A stretch of 64,000 bases of DNA from Neodontobutis hainanensis (GCA_024349245.1 JALDNG010000786.1:23074-87073), one strand, 5' to 3'. Positions 24,001 through 36,155 are shown, numbered from the stretch's first letter. The notes: generated by a model from the letters alone, not told the origin. Numbers and translations are program-made.

Positions 24001-25930
24001 TGCTCTTGATGTCCTTTAAATCGATCGATGAATTTCCATACCAAAAAAAGTTCATTCAGGATATGATAAGTTTAAACTCATCAGTTGAATACTTCAAATA
24101 CTTGCCATTTTCAGAATTAGTGGAGGAAACTCAACAAATGATACTCGTGTTTTTTACCACAATATTTAAATCTCGGGCCAAAACAACTACTCTTGAAATT
24201 ATGCTCAATTATTTACACCAGAACTTCACATGTTTGTGTTCGAACGTTTCCCTTTTTTACAAAATTATCATAATAATATTAGCTGACGAACATGTATAAA
24301 ATTTAAGTTATGCTAGAACTCTGACGTTAACTTTTCAAAATACAAGCAAGAAATCTTCGACATTCTTGAAACCTGCTTCCTATCGAACAACGAAGAGCTA
24401 TTTGAAGATATTCTCTGCTTCTGTATCTCCATAACATATTTTAAAAACGTCTCAGAAATGATATTTCAATTTTTCATCACTTTTCTAGGTTCCAAGCACA
24501 TGTATTTCAAATTTATTCATCTAGAACGATAAATAAATATAAATGCTTTCTTGCATTTTCTACTTATTTCGTAAACCCACGATTTCATTCGGTTTTGTAC
24601 GAGAAAATCTTCAACGACGACAAATCTCACATCTTTACAATCATAAATTTTATAAACCAATTAGTCGTTGAAGCCCAAACCTTCGATCCTTTAAAAGTTA
24701 TTTCTATTGTCATTGTAAGTTTTTAAGTCTATTAGATATTTGTTTTGAACTTAGTGTCGTTATGCCTCAAATTTTCTCACCAGATGTCAGTTCGGAATTA
24801 CAGGATAACCATTTTATTGAGCTTTTGTTCAGCACGATTTTTAAAATATGTGAATCAACTCAAGGCCTTGAGATACTGTGTCGTATTTTGCAGAGGCGAA
24901 AGTTTTACGACTTGTTTCTGAAGTATATTTTTATCAAAATAAAGGTATCTGGTTTGCAAGCCTGTGGAAGCGAAAATTTTTCTTGAGTCAGTTTTTTCTC
25001 CATCCTCGTTTTTCCTTTTTTGATATTAGAAGATCTGAACCAGTGAAAAAATTCCAACATCTACTTTTTGAATGTAAATCTTCCTTCTCAACTAGCTTGT
25101 TTCTTCCTAGATGGAGAGATGGATACCAAAGTTGGGCCATTTTTATCATAAGAAATCAAAAGCTGACAATATCTGCTGTTATTTTGACAAGGTGCGTGAT
25201 GCGGGAATTTCCTTGTCTTCTACGGAGGAAGATTCTGAGGATTTTTTCCAAAAAAGGGATTTATTGATCGAGGACGTGATTTTTACAACTCAGTAATTTT
25301 TCATTCTTACCTAAGTCAGTGTATTGAGTTTTCAAAATCGTTTATTTTCGATATCCCTTCAGTATATATTTAATATCATTTTAAGGTAAGTATAGACCTT
25401 GTGGAACAATGCAACAAAATAGACCCAGACATAGACTTGGTGGAAGAACTTGAAGAAGTTTTCAAGTTAAAAAAAGACCAAAGAGGAGTCGTGCGTTCCA
25501 CAAAGTGAGGAGAGGTCATTACTCTAGATTAAGGAGGTTCGATCCTTTGTTTAAAATGAAACAACTAAAAATTAAAGGTAATTTTGGTGGTCATGTAGAT
25601 GGGAGCGATTTCAAAATTAACTCTAATTTTCGCGATAGTAAATTCAGGGAATTCGTCGAAGCTTTTAAAACAAAGAAGACAATCACTTCCCGACTACCTT
25701 CTCTACACGTTGATGATTATTCAGCCATACACCTTCCACATGTTAAACATTTCCAAATAAATCCAATATTTCCACAACTATTAAGCCCGGCCACTCTTTT
25801 TTCTATGATTCCTGCATTGCCACCTGGATTGATATTTGAGAACAAAGACTTGACCAAAAACATTCCACTCATTCTTCAAAACGTTCTTAACTTGACAAAA
25901 AGCAAAATATCCTCTTCAAAACTTCAATAA
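21099..25930 (+). CDS. vir: Virilizer (VIRMA) ortholog, m6A writer complex scaffold, 28 exons
   Basis: Virilizer/VIRMA scaffolds the nuclear complex (with WTAP/Fl(2)d, HAKAI, ZC3H13) that guides METTL3-METTL14 mRNA methylation. The CDS is 4,209 nt (1,402 aa; human about 1,812). Matches: N-terminal FVVRFEQPTLINEISIVPFG (residues 21-40); ENRWLFVLEELLTDVPLL; IFNYMHELKFVESILVI; LLRTLHQLLCF; STALRILTSL; SIDLVEQCNKIDPDIDL; C-terminal TSRLPSLHVDDYSAI near 1322-1336. The acidic insert and the RG-rich tail of the human protein are shortened. Exon ends (all introns 20-26 nt): 21099-21149, 21171-21271, 21293-21376, 21401-21443, 21468-21584, 21608-21664, 21687-21728, 21754-21873, 21897-21959, 21984-22039, 22062-22110, 22132-22168, 22189-22262, 22286-22369, 22395-22476, 22501-22610, 22636-22724, 22747-22858, 22881-24293, 24317-24501, 24525-24696, 24720-24944, 24971-25073, 25096-25130, 25153-25292, 25316-25361, 25386-25457, 25484-25930. 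All phases agree and no stop remains; a few boundaries may shift slightly. Confidence 0.93.
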
Positions 25931-26284
25931 AGATCCTTGTTTCTTAAATTATTATATATCAAACTGCGTTTTCATCTTTAAGGCATCCTCACTGTTACGT
26001 TATCATGAATTATTTATCTAACTTAAATATTATAGATGAGTTGGTCAAATTTATTGTCAACTATTTTACAAAATAATGTCACCTGAATCTCAATTAACTT
26101 TAGGTGTCTAAAATATAATGTTTGATACGAACGGTTGTAAAACATTGATGAATTTCAAGACAACCTTTATTTAGGAAGAAATATACATAAGCTTTAGGAA
26201 ATGATAATTTTGTGATGTTAAATACATTTTATTGCGTAGGATAATGAATTTTCGTATTTTCTCTTGTTAAACCCAATTTGCGTT
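25931..26284. other. Virilizer 3' flank
   Basis: AT-rich. The stop codon itself overlaps AATAAA (CAATAAAG at 25,926-25,933), a plausible polyadenylation signal placed unusually at the stop. Nothing else seen. Confidence 0.4.
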
Positions 26285-26525
26285 AACGATAGGCGCTTGG
26301 AGCGAGGATGAATAAAGTTCAAAGGGACACCTCTCATTCCAAGCGAACAAATGAAACGGAGGTGCGGTTGCTCTAATGGGCCGAAGATTGTGGGAGAGTT
26401 AACCACGACACGGTTATAACTAGTTGCACTCATGCTCACACTGAGAAAGGGTGCCTTAGGGGAGTTAAGAGCCAAACGGTGTAACCTAGTAAGTAGAACT
26501 TTACTGAAGGAGGTGATGTACACCC
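26285..26525. ncRNA. GC-rich structured island, candidate non-coding RNA
   Basis: The most GC-rich few hundred bases in the window, with several perfect nested stems: CACCTC/GAGGTG (26,328-26,333 with 26,359-26,364); GGTT-CTCT with AGAG-AACC (26,366-26,374 with 26,395-26,404); GCACTC/GGGTGC (26,426-26,431 with 26,449-26,454, one G-U) enclosing CTCA/TGAG. The loop of the first hairpin (TCCAAGCG, 26,338-26,345) is complementary over 8 bases to CGCTTGGA at 26,294-26,301, allowing a pseudoknot. A minus-strand ORF of 101 codons spans it but lacks an early ATG and resembles nothing known. TATAAAA lies at about 26,552 on the minus strand; TTTT runs follow on the plus strand. I could not match RNase P, MRP, SRP, U3 or 7SK motifs. 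Confidence 0.38.
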
Positions 26526-27295
26526 TACCTTTCCTCTGAAGAAGCCCTTTTGCGTTTTATACATTTTTCCAAAACGAAAAAACTGATGAATCTTTCAACG
26601 TTATTCATTGTTTAATGCTGAGACAATAAGAATTTAAAGGTTCTAAAAATTGGAAAAATTATTAATTTGTTTAATTTTGTGCCACTTATTTTCATGGAAT
26701 CTGTAGGAAAATCACCCGCCTATAGCGATAATTTTAACGCAGACAAAAGTTTAAAGTGTAGATAAATCTTATTGAAATAATTATTCTTTTGAAGTGTATG
26801 TTGACGCTGCTTAAGTGTTTTGGTGTATTTAAAATGTTGGAAGTTATCATGATCTATATGGTAAATCAAAAAACTATTTGACTCGAGTATGAGCCTAAAT
26901 GATGATAACTCATTCAAGGATAAACTATTGGAAGCATTTTAAGGCCGCATTAACGTCCGGAATGGTTAAATCGTTCCCAGGCATGTATTTGATTGTTTTT
27001 ATAAACTTTACTTATGTAAGATTTAATAAGTTAACTATTTCATCTTAAACTATTTTTTCTCTTCGAGATAAGTGCCTTTAATTATCTTCTCTTTTGAAGT
27101 TATACCTGCCTTAATATGGTACTGCATGGTTTTTACTCCACATTATTCTTCACAATTAAATTTTAGAGACATTTTTATTCTCATAGACTTGCGTGCAATA
27201 AACTAATTAACATACGATTCATATGTAAGGAGATCTTGGTTCATCCGCTATCGACTATTTTTTAATGACTCCATTTAGCTTAGACAGTAAAAATA

Positions 27296-27493
27296 TTAAG
27301 TTATTCTTAATCTTTTGACAACTGAGGAGTTGAATATTATTTGAATGTCTGAATTGGCTTCAAACCTACCAGATAACATGGCTCTTATTTGGTTAGAAAG
27401 CGGTGTATCATTGACGAAAATAGTTTTAAATTCAAAATGAAAGTTAGATCGTTTCTTAAAATAATAAACCGAATATAGAAATACAGCATCCAT
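27296..27493 (-). CDS. Possible short gene or exon
   Basis: ATG-initiated 65-codon frame (MDAVFLYSVYYFKKRSN...) right after a TTTAG acceptor-like site; it contains a 21-nt in-frame candidate intron (GTAGGT...TTCAG). No family recognised. In AT-rich DNA such frames arise by chance, so this is only a candidate. Confidence 0.22.
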   Translation of the reverse strand: MDAVFLYSVYYFKKRSNFHFEFKTIFVNDTPLSNQIRAMLSGRFEANSDIQIIFNSSVVKRLRIT

Positions 27494-28777
27494 CTAAATG
27501 CGGTCATACATAAGTCTCGTAAAAGATATTATCCTCTTACAGCGTTTTATATCCTTGTAAAATGTGTTTTAGTTTCAAGTATCGCTACAATTATTAATTT
27601 AAATTAATTTAGATAGTTGATTATTTTTTGAATAGATAAAGTACGCAATCTCATTAACATGTTTAACAGAATGAATCTGTGAAAGTCGTAACTCTGCATT
27701 CCCATAAATCATTACCTTAATAATTTTGCCAAGTCGAATTAAATTTTTCCCTTTGTCTGAACTACATTCGAGAAAAAAATTCGATAGAAAATATAAAACT
27801 TTTAGACCCGTGATTTCAACTAAATATTGACAAAAAACCGTTTTATGTGAGTGCTTCTACTTTTTTTGATCTATGAATAAATCACCAGTTCAACATAAAA
27901 CTCATTTATTTATTCCCAAAAGATTTAAGAAGTAAAAATCAGCATCTATTATTTTTAGCAACCATCAAAGGGACGATCAACGCGCATGTTAATTTAATCA
28001 TCTTGTATGTCTACAAATCAGAAGTAAGATTTTATGATCATCGAGCTATATGTGGATTTTAAATATGTTACATGTTTTCAATAATTATAAGTAAGGTAAT
28101 TTTAGTAAATTTTTATTTTGTTTAGTTAAACAATTCAATTCACAAAGTAGAGATTAAACTCAAAATTGTTTAACATAACAAAAATTCAAATATTTTGAAA
28201 GTGGAAATATGAAAAGAAACAAATATTTTCACAAATTAATAACTCAAAGCCAAAATAAAATGAATACTTTCCCCAATTCTCTTGAAACACACTAATTTAA
28301 ACTTTTTCATAATCTAAGTAAAAATTGTTGGTTTTTATTTTTAAAAAGTTGGTTATTTCATACACTTTATTTGAATTTATGATTTGGTAACGTCTGAGTT
28401 TATTTCACAAACATTATATTTCAAGAACATATCCTTCCTCCAACTGAAAATAAGATATGCTCCAAAACGCCTGAGTAGTTAAAAAACAAAATGGGTTTAA
28501 TAACACAAAAGTTTATGAATGTAATTTTTATCAAGTTAAATATCGGAAAAAATTATATGGAAGAATGTCAGGGCTGAAAATACCATTGATAATAAATATG
28601 AATAAATGATGTCATTGAGTTTGCACAATTGGTCTTGAAATTGAAGATTCCAGTTTAAAACACAAAAATAAAAAATAAACAGCCTCGTCTTTCATCTAAA
28701 ATAACAGTATTCAAAAAAAAATTTTAACTGGAATAAACTTGTATGAATATCAAATATGTGTCAATTACAAAACGGTC

Positions 28778-28828
28778 ATGTTTAATGATATTAATTTAAA
28801 TGAAGAAGAAATGAGAAAGTTCAACAAG
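28778..28828 (+). CDS. Possible first exon
   Basis: ATG followed by 16 acidic and basic codons (MFNDINLNEEEMRKFNK) ending AAG/GTATCA, a good donor. It could begin the plus-strand gene whose exons appear from 32 kb on, but the next exon in phase was not found, and the opposite-strand gene at 29.4-31.0 kb would then lie inside its first intron. Confidence 0.25.
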
Positions 28829-29357
28829 GTATCAACATTATAAAAAAATATAAAAAAACTGTATTCACTTGCTATTTTCTTATACTTGTTAGAGATGCAA
28901 AGTTAGTTAAAGAATCCATTAAATCCAAAAATTTATAATCCGAAAGTTCACGAAAGAGTAAAATTCAGACTAACCCTTATAATATGCTATATAGTATTTT
29001 TTACTTCAGCCAGACCCAAATTGTTACTAAAATACAATCATCTGCACATGTTTACGATTTAATGTAAAAATAAGTGAATTAGCCCACTTCTAAAACCTAA
29101 TATCTTGTTATTTGTAAGATTATATTTAAAAGATCTATCTTCCTTTCCAAAAACTAGCACCATTTTGACACGTTCTTTTGAAAATAAACATAAATAGTGT
29201 TTTGAAATTCTTAAGCAGTTGTTTTTTAATTTTACCAATTTTCAGATTAACAATAGAATTAAAGATTTAAGTCGTTGCTCCTCGTTATCCATTCATGAAA
29301 AGTTTCAAAATACTCGATTGTAATTTTTAATAAATTTAAGTTGAGTGGAGAGCTCAC

Positions 29358-31037
29358 TTAGAAAAGGTTAACTTGGCAAAAAGTGTGAGATTTGCATCCT
29401 TAACGAAAAATTACACAACGCCACGCCACTGTATAGATAAAACTCCAAATCTAATCAAAATTCGGAAATTTAATTTTTAACAAAAATCAACTTTTTCAGG
29501 AATGAAATATAAAACGACTTTATCAAATCGAGGAATGGTGGAAATGCCCGCATTCGCTTTAAAACTTTTAAAAGTCTTCTCTGATTAAAAATGCATTTCT
29601 GTCGAAATTGTGATCATAATTTAATTTTTGAGGAAACGTTATGAGAGGAAAATAATGCACTCAATATTCTTATCGAGTTAGTTAAAATGTCCTTCTAATT
29701 TAACGTATTTTGATATAAATCTTACATTTTTGTCATATTATACTTTGATAAAATCGCTCCATTATTCACAACTGTCATCGTACGCGTTGAATAAATTATT
29801 CTGAATATGAGAAATTATATGTTTTTGAAAAAAAACTAGAAAGTTAAAGAAACATTATATTTCGTATTTTTGAATCGAATAAACAGTTATTGTTAAGTTT
29901 GAAACACTCATATCGAGTCATATTTTCAAAAGTATAAACTATATTATGGAATATAACACCATCAATTTTGACCGAATAAACCACAAGAAGTAAATTTCAT
30001 TTGATTTTATACTTTTATTTCATTTCCATATGAACAAAAAAATACATGGCCTCAACTCTCACATAAATGCATATGAAACATATGAACTTTTTAACAACAA
30101 AATCAAAAATTCATTCAAAATACTATTTATTGAGATTTTAAATCATCCAGTTTTCCACTCATTAACACTTTAATTATAAAGAGAACTGAGAAGGTAAATA
30201 AAAAAGTGATTTTATCATAAAATCTTTTAAAACAGAAACCAAGGTAAAAACTCTAACTTCAAATTATCTTCGTTTTTCTTCAACAAATCTCGTTTAAAGA
30301 AAATAAAACATCTGAATTCAACTGCTCTTTAAGTTTTTCCAAACTATAAATTTTTAAGAAGCTGTTTCAAGAAAAATTGGGAATAAAAAATGCAAAAATA
30401 AATTTATGACACATGACAATTTACTGACATGCAGATTGCTGTTTTATGAAAAATATCCTTGATATTGATTTCACCCACGACTTCAAAATTAAATATTAGT
30501 TTAATCAGCACATGTTCCTTAATTTGAAAATGTTAGTATTTAACTTTGATGCGCACAAAATAAGTCCTTATGCAAAAAACGTTTTCTCCGATAAATATTG
30601 TGATTCAAACTTGAGTAATGATTCAATAAATGTTTAATTATCCTTCTATTTCAAAGAAAAAACAAAAATGACTTCTTATTGATGGATGAATGTAAATATA
30701 GGCAACTAACATCATATATACTTCAGTAAGGCTTAAAAATTAAAGCCCTAAAAGGAAGAAAATTTAATTGAGAATATTAATTCTATTCTGCAAAATTATT
30801 TACCTTTTGAAATGCTAGAGGCGCTGTTTGTTTTATCAATCAAAAATCTCCTCAGAGCGTAGATGGTATAAACTTGCATTAATCTGAAAAAACTATGCAA
30901 TAAATATAATATATTTTAAATGTGTTCAAAATCGTATTTTTATATCTTAATCTTTGAAAAAAATACATACTAAATTGGATTTAATGTCAAAATATAATAA
31001 ATGGAGTAAATTACCATTTGAGATAATAAACCGCCAT
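29358..31037 (-). CDS. Multi-exon hypothetical gene, 5' part
   Basis: Five exons keep one reading frame from an ATG: 31015-31037 (MAVYYLK), 30804-30892 (CFFRLMQVYTIYALRRFLID...), 29492-29580 (KTFKSFKANAGIST...YFIPEK), 29420-29428 (WRG), 29358-29398 (DANLTLFAKLTFS). Introns are about 120 nt, about 1.2 kb, 63 nt and 21 nt, all GT-AG; the donors GTAATT, GTAAAT and GTGAGC are good. The last exon ends at a donor, so the gene continues toward lower coordinates, but the next exon was not found. I do not recognise the protein; the start is basic and hydrophobic, as in a mitochondrial or membrane targeting segment. The plus strand of 29.34-29.59 kb also has open frames, but they clash in phase. Confidence 0.45.
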
Positions 31038-31951
31038 TTTGTGGCTAATTACGTAAATGCTACTCTCTCTTTGGTTTGTTGCTGTGCTATTTGAGGTTTG
31101 TATTTATTTCAAGAATTTGTAACATTACATATTTAATTAAAAATCATGTTTTATATCATAAGATTTTAAAATTTTTAAAACAACAAACTTGATCCCCTTT
31201 TAAAGTATTTTATCTCACATGTTACACATTTCGCGCAAATGAAATTTTTATGCTTTTATTTTTCAAACCAGAGTTTTTAAGAGTAATATTGTCTGTAAAT
31301 TCACCTCAATTTGAAATGATGATTTTGTTCAGATTAAATATTAGATAAAAAGCCAAACAGTTATTTAACAATCTTTATTGAGTTGACGCACGCGTTCGTT
31401 GACAACCATCATCGTTTTGCCACTTATGAAAAGTAACTTAATTTCCACATTTCGATAAAATGATTTGAGAATTTTTTTATTATTTATCTAATTTAACGGT
31501 TTACTTTTTAATTATATTATGCCATCTTGGTGGTTTTTAGGGAACTTTTGATGCGAACGAAAGTTATCTCCTATAATTCGTACATATTGTTCATGTATTC
31601 TTGATCATTTATCTTCGTAAGAGTTCGTTTGTGATTTTTTAATGCACTTAAATAATTCGGAGATGCTAAGTTTAAATCTTGTGCTTTACTGTTATGATTT
31701 TATGGAGAATATTCCAGGAATGTTTTGATCATTTTTATGGGTTTCACGTGCCTTTGAAAAGTTATTTTAGCCAAGTTTGTAGATTAGTTTTATTTAAACT
31801 ATGTTTAAGATCTAATGTAATCTTCTAGATTTTGTTCATTTTTTATTTTAATATCACTTACTTGTTAATCTAGAAACGATTTTATCTCAATTCATCAATT
31901 TATAATTAACCGGTTTTTTGTGAAGAGTTATCAAAGTATCGTAATTTTTAG

Positions 31952-34000
31952 ATCATCGTGTTGAAATCTGTGTTTGGCGGTTCTACTGAGGACGAACAGA
32001 AAAATGTATGAGGATATGTAACAATAGCCCATCATAATTAGGAAACATGAACTGGAAGCGGTAATCATGATATATTTATCAAAGAACACCCATCTTTGAT
32101 TACCTTCAAATGCTTACTTTATTAAAACTTTTAAATGAACAGATATTTTCTTATATTTTAAAAACACGTTTGATCTGTTTCAAAAATGAAATTTTCTTAC
32201 ACGTTTATACAATTCTCGATTGCTGACGAAAACAGCCGACATTTGATTCATCAGTTTTTCTTCTCGATGCTATTTTATTTTATATTTATCAAAAAATAAC
32301 AAATTTAAATAATAATGTAACTGGTGTATAATTTACATATTTAGAACGTTATATAGGTTATTTTATGCCACTTAACCAAAAATTTAATACGTTATATTGA
32401 AATTTGATAAAAATTAGGAAATTTCAGCTTTAGAAAAAATCGTAAAAGAAGTATTCTTATTTTTTTAAAAAGGCTCAAACTCGTCTCGACGAAGCTCTTG
32501 ATGTAAGTAAAAAAGGAACATCGAGAGAGTTTATAACCCAAACAGACTTCTCTTCTTGATTGGATAAATTTAAAATTGAAATATTTTAAATCATATGTCC
32601 AATGGTAATTCTATCTTAAATTATCTCTGTAATTAAGCTATGATTGTAAAATTGGCTTTTTTTTGAATGATACTTTTTTTTCTTATTTTCTTTTTTAAAT
32701 ACAAATGTGAAACTTTCATTCATATGGTTACTCTGGTTTTCGGTCGTTCTTTATTACTCTTAGGACTTGGACACTCATCAAGAAACATACAAAGAAGTAA
32801 ATATATAGTTTTATTTAGATCAATAAAAATGATGAACTGACACTTTCTCAATATGAATATGTGAGATTTCATAATTTTTATTTTTAGTGTTAAATTTGGC
32901 ATCCGTTAAATTAAATAAGCATTAAAATGACATAAAATATCTTCCCCTTATTTCCCTTTAACCTAAGTGACATTTATTCACCTACATTCGGTAATTATAA
33001 TACAATTCTTCATTAAAAAAGACTTCCCATAATTTATGACCTTCAAAATCAGTTCTGAAGTGAAAATATTAAAATGTGATTATTTATGATTTTTCATGAT
33101 AAAATATGGCCTTTTGAAAAGTTTTTAATTTTTACTAATTTAAGAGATTTCAAGTTTTGGTCGGATATGTCCAATATGTTACTTCTTGTCATCTATTTAG
33201 AAATATTATGACCTTATTAAAGCAGAAACTGTGCGAATGTTACAAATTTTTAAAATTCATATTTAACATTCATGTTTAGAAGTTAAATCATTCACGAATA
33301 TTATTAAGTGAATATTAATATTTATTTATACATGTATTAAAGCCTTAGTATAATGATCACACCCCTTTGGTGTTTGAAAAATAAATATTTAAACATTTAT
33401 AAAATATTTTTAATTCGTGTTGATTTATTTGAAATTCATTTGTCAACTTACTGTATTAGGGATTAATTAAATCAAAAATGGAGTTTTCGGCAACTTTCGT
33501 TGTTTTTTGTTAGAAAAATGAGACGAAATTAACCAAATCCAGGTATGATATATTTTCTTTTTTTGAAAAATTAATTTAAATTATTAAAACAAGTAGAATT
33601 TATATTAATTTCCTTTTTAAAATTAAAATACTAATCATTTGTATGCTCAAATTCCCAATATTCGAGATTATTTTCGAAATGAAGTGTTAACTTGATTAAT
33701 CAGTAAATTTTTGCATACAATACGAGCCAATTTATGTATTTTATCATAATTATATTTTAAATTTTCGGGAACTAATTTTGAATCTATTTGTTCAAAAATA
33801 TTTAATTTTTAGGTGGAAGTGATTTAAAATGTAAAGGTTTATCTTTAATTTTTTATTTAAGTTAATGTGAAGAAAAAAACATACTTGAATATTTTTAAAA
33901 TATTTTATTCTTCACAAAATTAATGTGTTTTATCATTCTGTAGCATTAGAATAAGTAAGGTTGTGAAATTAGCTGTCCTAACATTATTAGTACGAGGACG
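31952..34000 (+). CDS. Large-intron coiled-coil gene, exon group A
   Basis: Short exons with good splice edges. Group 1: 31952-32005 and 32028-32060 (VFGGSTEDEQKN / PIIIRKHELEA) around a 22-nt intron. Group 2: 32428-32450 (LEKIVKE), 22-nt intron, 32473-32502 (AQTRLDEALD, donor GTAAGT), 32764-32796 (DLDTHQETYKE; acceptor TTACTCTTAG, donor GTAAAT), 33514-33542 (KNETKLTKS) and 33973-34000 (CPNIISTRT). Group 2 stays in phase and has the charge and heptad look of a coiled coil or BAR-type helix. Group 1 ends in phase 0 while group 2 starts in phase 1, so an exon is missing between them or they belong to different genes; the opposite strand of group 1 is also open. Family not identified. Confidence 0.45.
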
Positions 34001-35491
34001 GTAATTTTATGTTTGACATTGATGAAATCTGTTAAAGATAACAATTAATATGTTTTTTGTCAACAATTTGAAACCGAATTACTCTTCACTGAACATAAGT
34101 GTCTTTGTTAATACAAGACGACTCTAAATGGTGTGAAAACACTTTATTATTGATGGAAATTCTTCTTAAAAGATCTAGAAAAAACATGTTTGGAGATAGG
34201 TCAATAACCAACTAAACTTCGGTAGGCTTGGGGAATTTAAAGTTTTTACAATGGTGCGAGTCAACAATATTCACATCTTATGAAAATAGCTAAGGTAACC
34301 TGACATTCGATGATATTAAAATCATTTTTTATAAAATTTTCATAAAGCTGCTGAAGAAGTCGTAAATTTGACTTTATCATTCAAATTATCAAGTTTATGA
34401 ACGAACAATTGAGTGAATTTCGTACTTTTTTTTAGAATTCTATGAGAAACATCAGAGGACGGGTTTTCACATTTTATGACTATTTAGAGTTTTCTGAAGT
34501 TTGAGCAAGATATTTTTAGTGTCATTGCATATTTTAACATAAATTAAAAAAATTATGATTAACAATCGTTGAATTTTCAATTTTATCATAAAATTCTTGA
34601 ACATGCTCAAACATGCGCAATATGTCGAATATATTCTTATATTTAGTTTTTAAAGATTCGAATTTTTCATTTTTACAATTTAGCGATTTTTAAATTGATA
34701 TAAATTAAATTTCGTTTTTTCTAACTCTAATTCCATTTTAAATAATCAGTTTACAGAGTCCCAACACGGTACCATGCTATTAGCTGTGCAATTTATCGAA
34801 ATAAAAATATCATTCTTGCATTGATATATTCTTTCCTGAAAGTAATTTTTTTTATTTCTCGGGATATTTACCTCGTCAAACACTCAAAAAATGTTCAGTT
34901 ATTCTTAGTTCGAAAATAGTAAACGATTTTAGTGAAATCGGTTTACCTTGAGATATACTAGGCTCAATATGATCGAGATCTTTCTATTTTGATAAAACAT
35001 AAAGACTAAATTATTAATTCATTTTGATAGAACAGAAGAACCTAAATTATGAATTTTTATCTTTTATCACCTAATTAAGACGGATTAATCGCGCGTAAAA
35101 ACATGAATATATTTTGAATTAAAAATCCAAAATTCTGTAAACATGTTTGTTAACATATTATATAATTAAAAATAGTTATACAAATGATTATGTGAGTTAA
35201 TAATTTTAATTATGGTATATTTAATGATTTTATGTCAATTGTGGTGCTTTAAATTTTAGAATCTAAACCCTTATGGCATATGGTTTAAATTTATTAAAAA
35301 TATAATTTGTTCTTTGAAGGTAAATGATACAAAGTATTCTTAAAATTGATTATATAATACATTTATAATTGGTTGAAGATTAACACATAATAGATATAAA
35401 GCATTTTAATTTAAATTAAAAAAAGTACTATCTTACGCGTTGTTTAAATCCTGAGAGATATATATGTTAAATGAAATTTGACGGTTTTTAG

Positions 35492-35652
35492 AGTGTTCTA
35501 GATTTTTAAAATGGTTGTCTTTTACAACATTCTTGAATGATCCTGCATTTGATCAAAGAGCGTTAAGGACAACTCATTTTTTTACCACACGCATGCCCAA
35601 AAGGATATTTTTCTTGAATATACCAACAATTATGAATATAACCCTTCATTAA
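35492..35652 (+). CDS. Possible exon with 52-codon frame
   Basis: After a TTTTTAG acceptor the frame reads CSRFLKWLSFTTFLNDP, then FDQRALRTTHFFTTRMPK, to a TAA. It is richer in GC and in Arg, Asp and Pro codons than its flanks, as expected of coding DNA. No donor is visible inside, so it would be a terminal exon. Unidentified. Confidence 0.3.
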
Positions 35653-36060
35653 TCATTCTATTTTCTTTAAAGTTTTAATTTGTGCTAGATGCAGCAAGAA
35701 TACTGAAGAATGTGATATAGTTTTTATCTCCCAACATATTTAATCGTCCCAGTTTAAATTAACAGGTATTGCTAACATCAAAAATCGTTTAATTAAGGCA
35801 AATGTTAGTTAAAATCAATATAAAACTGTATAAAACGTAATTATCAACTCAAAACCGCCACTCATTGAACTCTCATGGTATAATAAGATTAAAATCTACC
35901 AGATCTCATAAATCTGTCATAGGTTCTGTTTATAGGTTGTTTCTTGGATATAAGCCAACAAGCCAGCTTTACACTTTATTTTATTGATATACGTACAATT
36001 TGAAAGGCAGAATTTAACCATCTGTTATCCTGAAATTTTAAATGTGCTGATATTCTCCAG

Positions 36061-36155
36061 TTTATATGAAATTAAGAAAGCACTTTTCCAACAGCGCAAG
36101 CGTGTTTTTATATACATATTTTATACAGATTCTTGAATTCTCTCTTTCAACCTAA
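36061..36155 (+). CDS. Possible terminal exon pair
   Basis: Exon 36061-36103 (LYEIKKALFQQRKR) follows a TATTCTCCAG acceptor and is joined by a 25-nt GT-AG intron (36104-36128) to ILEFSLST and a TAA at 36,155. The helical, basic character suits the end of the coiled-coil gene of 32-34 kb, but phase continuity over the gap was not shown. Confidence 0.35.

Larger units (their letters stand above)
26526..29357. other. AT-rich stretch, only weak exon candidates
   Basis: Besides the two candidates at 27,296-27,493 and 28,778-28,828, one more short open segment with good splice edges lies at about 27,961-28,006 (plus; TIKGTINAHVNLII, acceptor TTTTTAG, donor GTATGT). Nothing recognisable. Confidence 0.35.

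Noticed and set aside
26218..26523. 101-codon minus ORF as a protein gene
   Set aside because: No ATG near its start, no recognisable motif, and the same bases form strong nested hairpins; an RNA is the better reading, though not proven.
33201..33238. Possible exon KYYDLIKAETVR between the 32.8 and 33.5 kb exons
   Set aside because: It begins in phase after the 32,796 exon but its only donor leaves a phase that puts a stop in the next exon.
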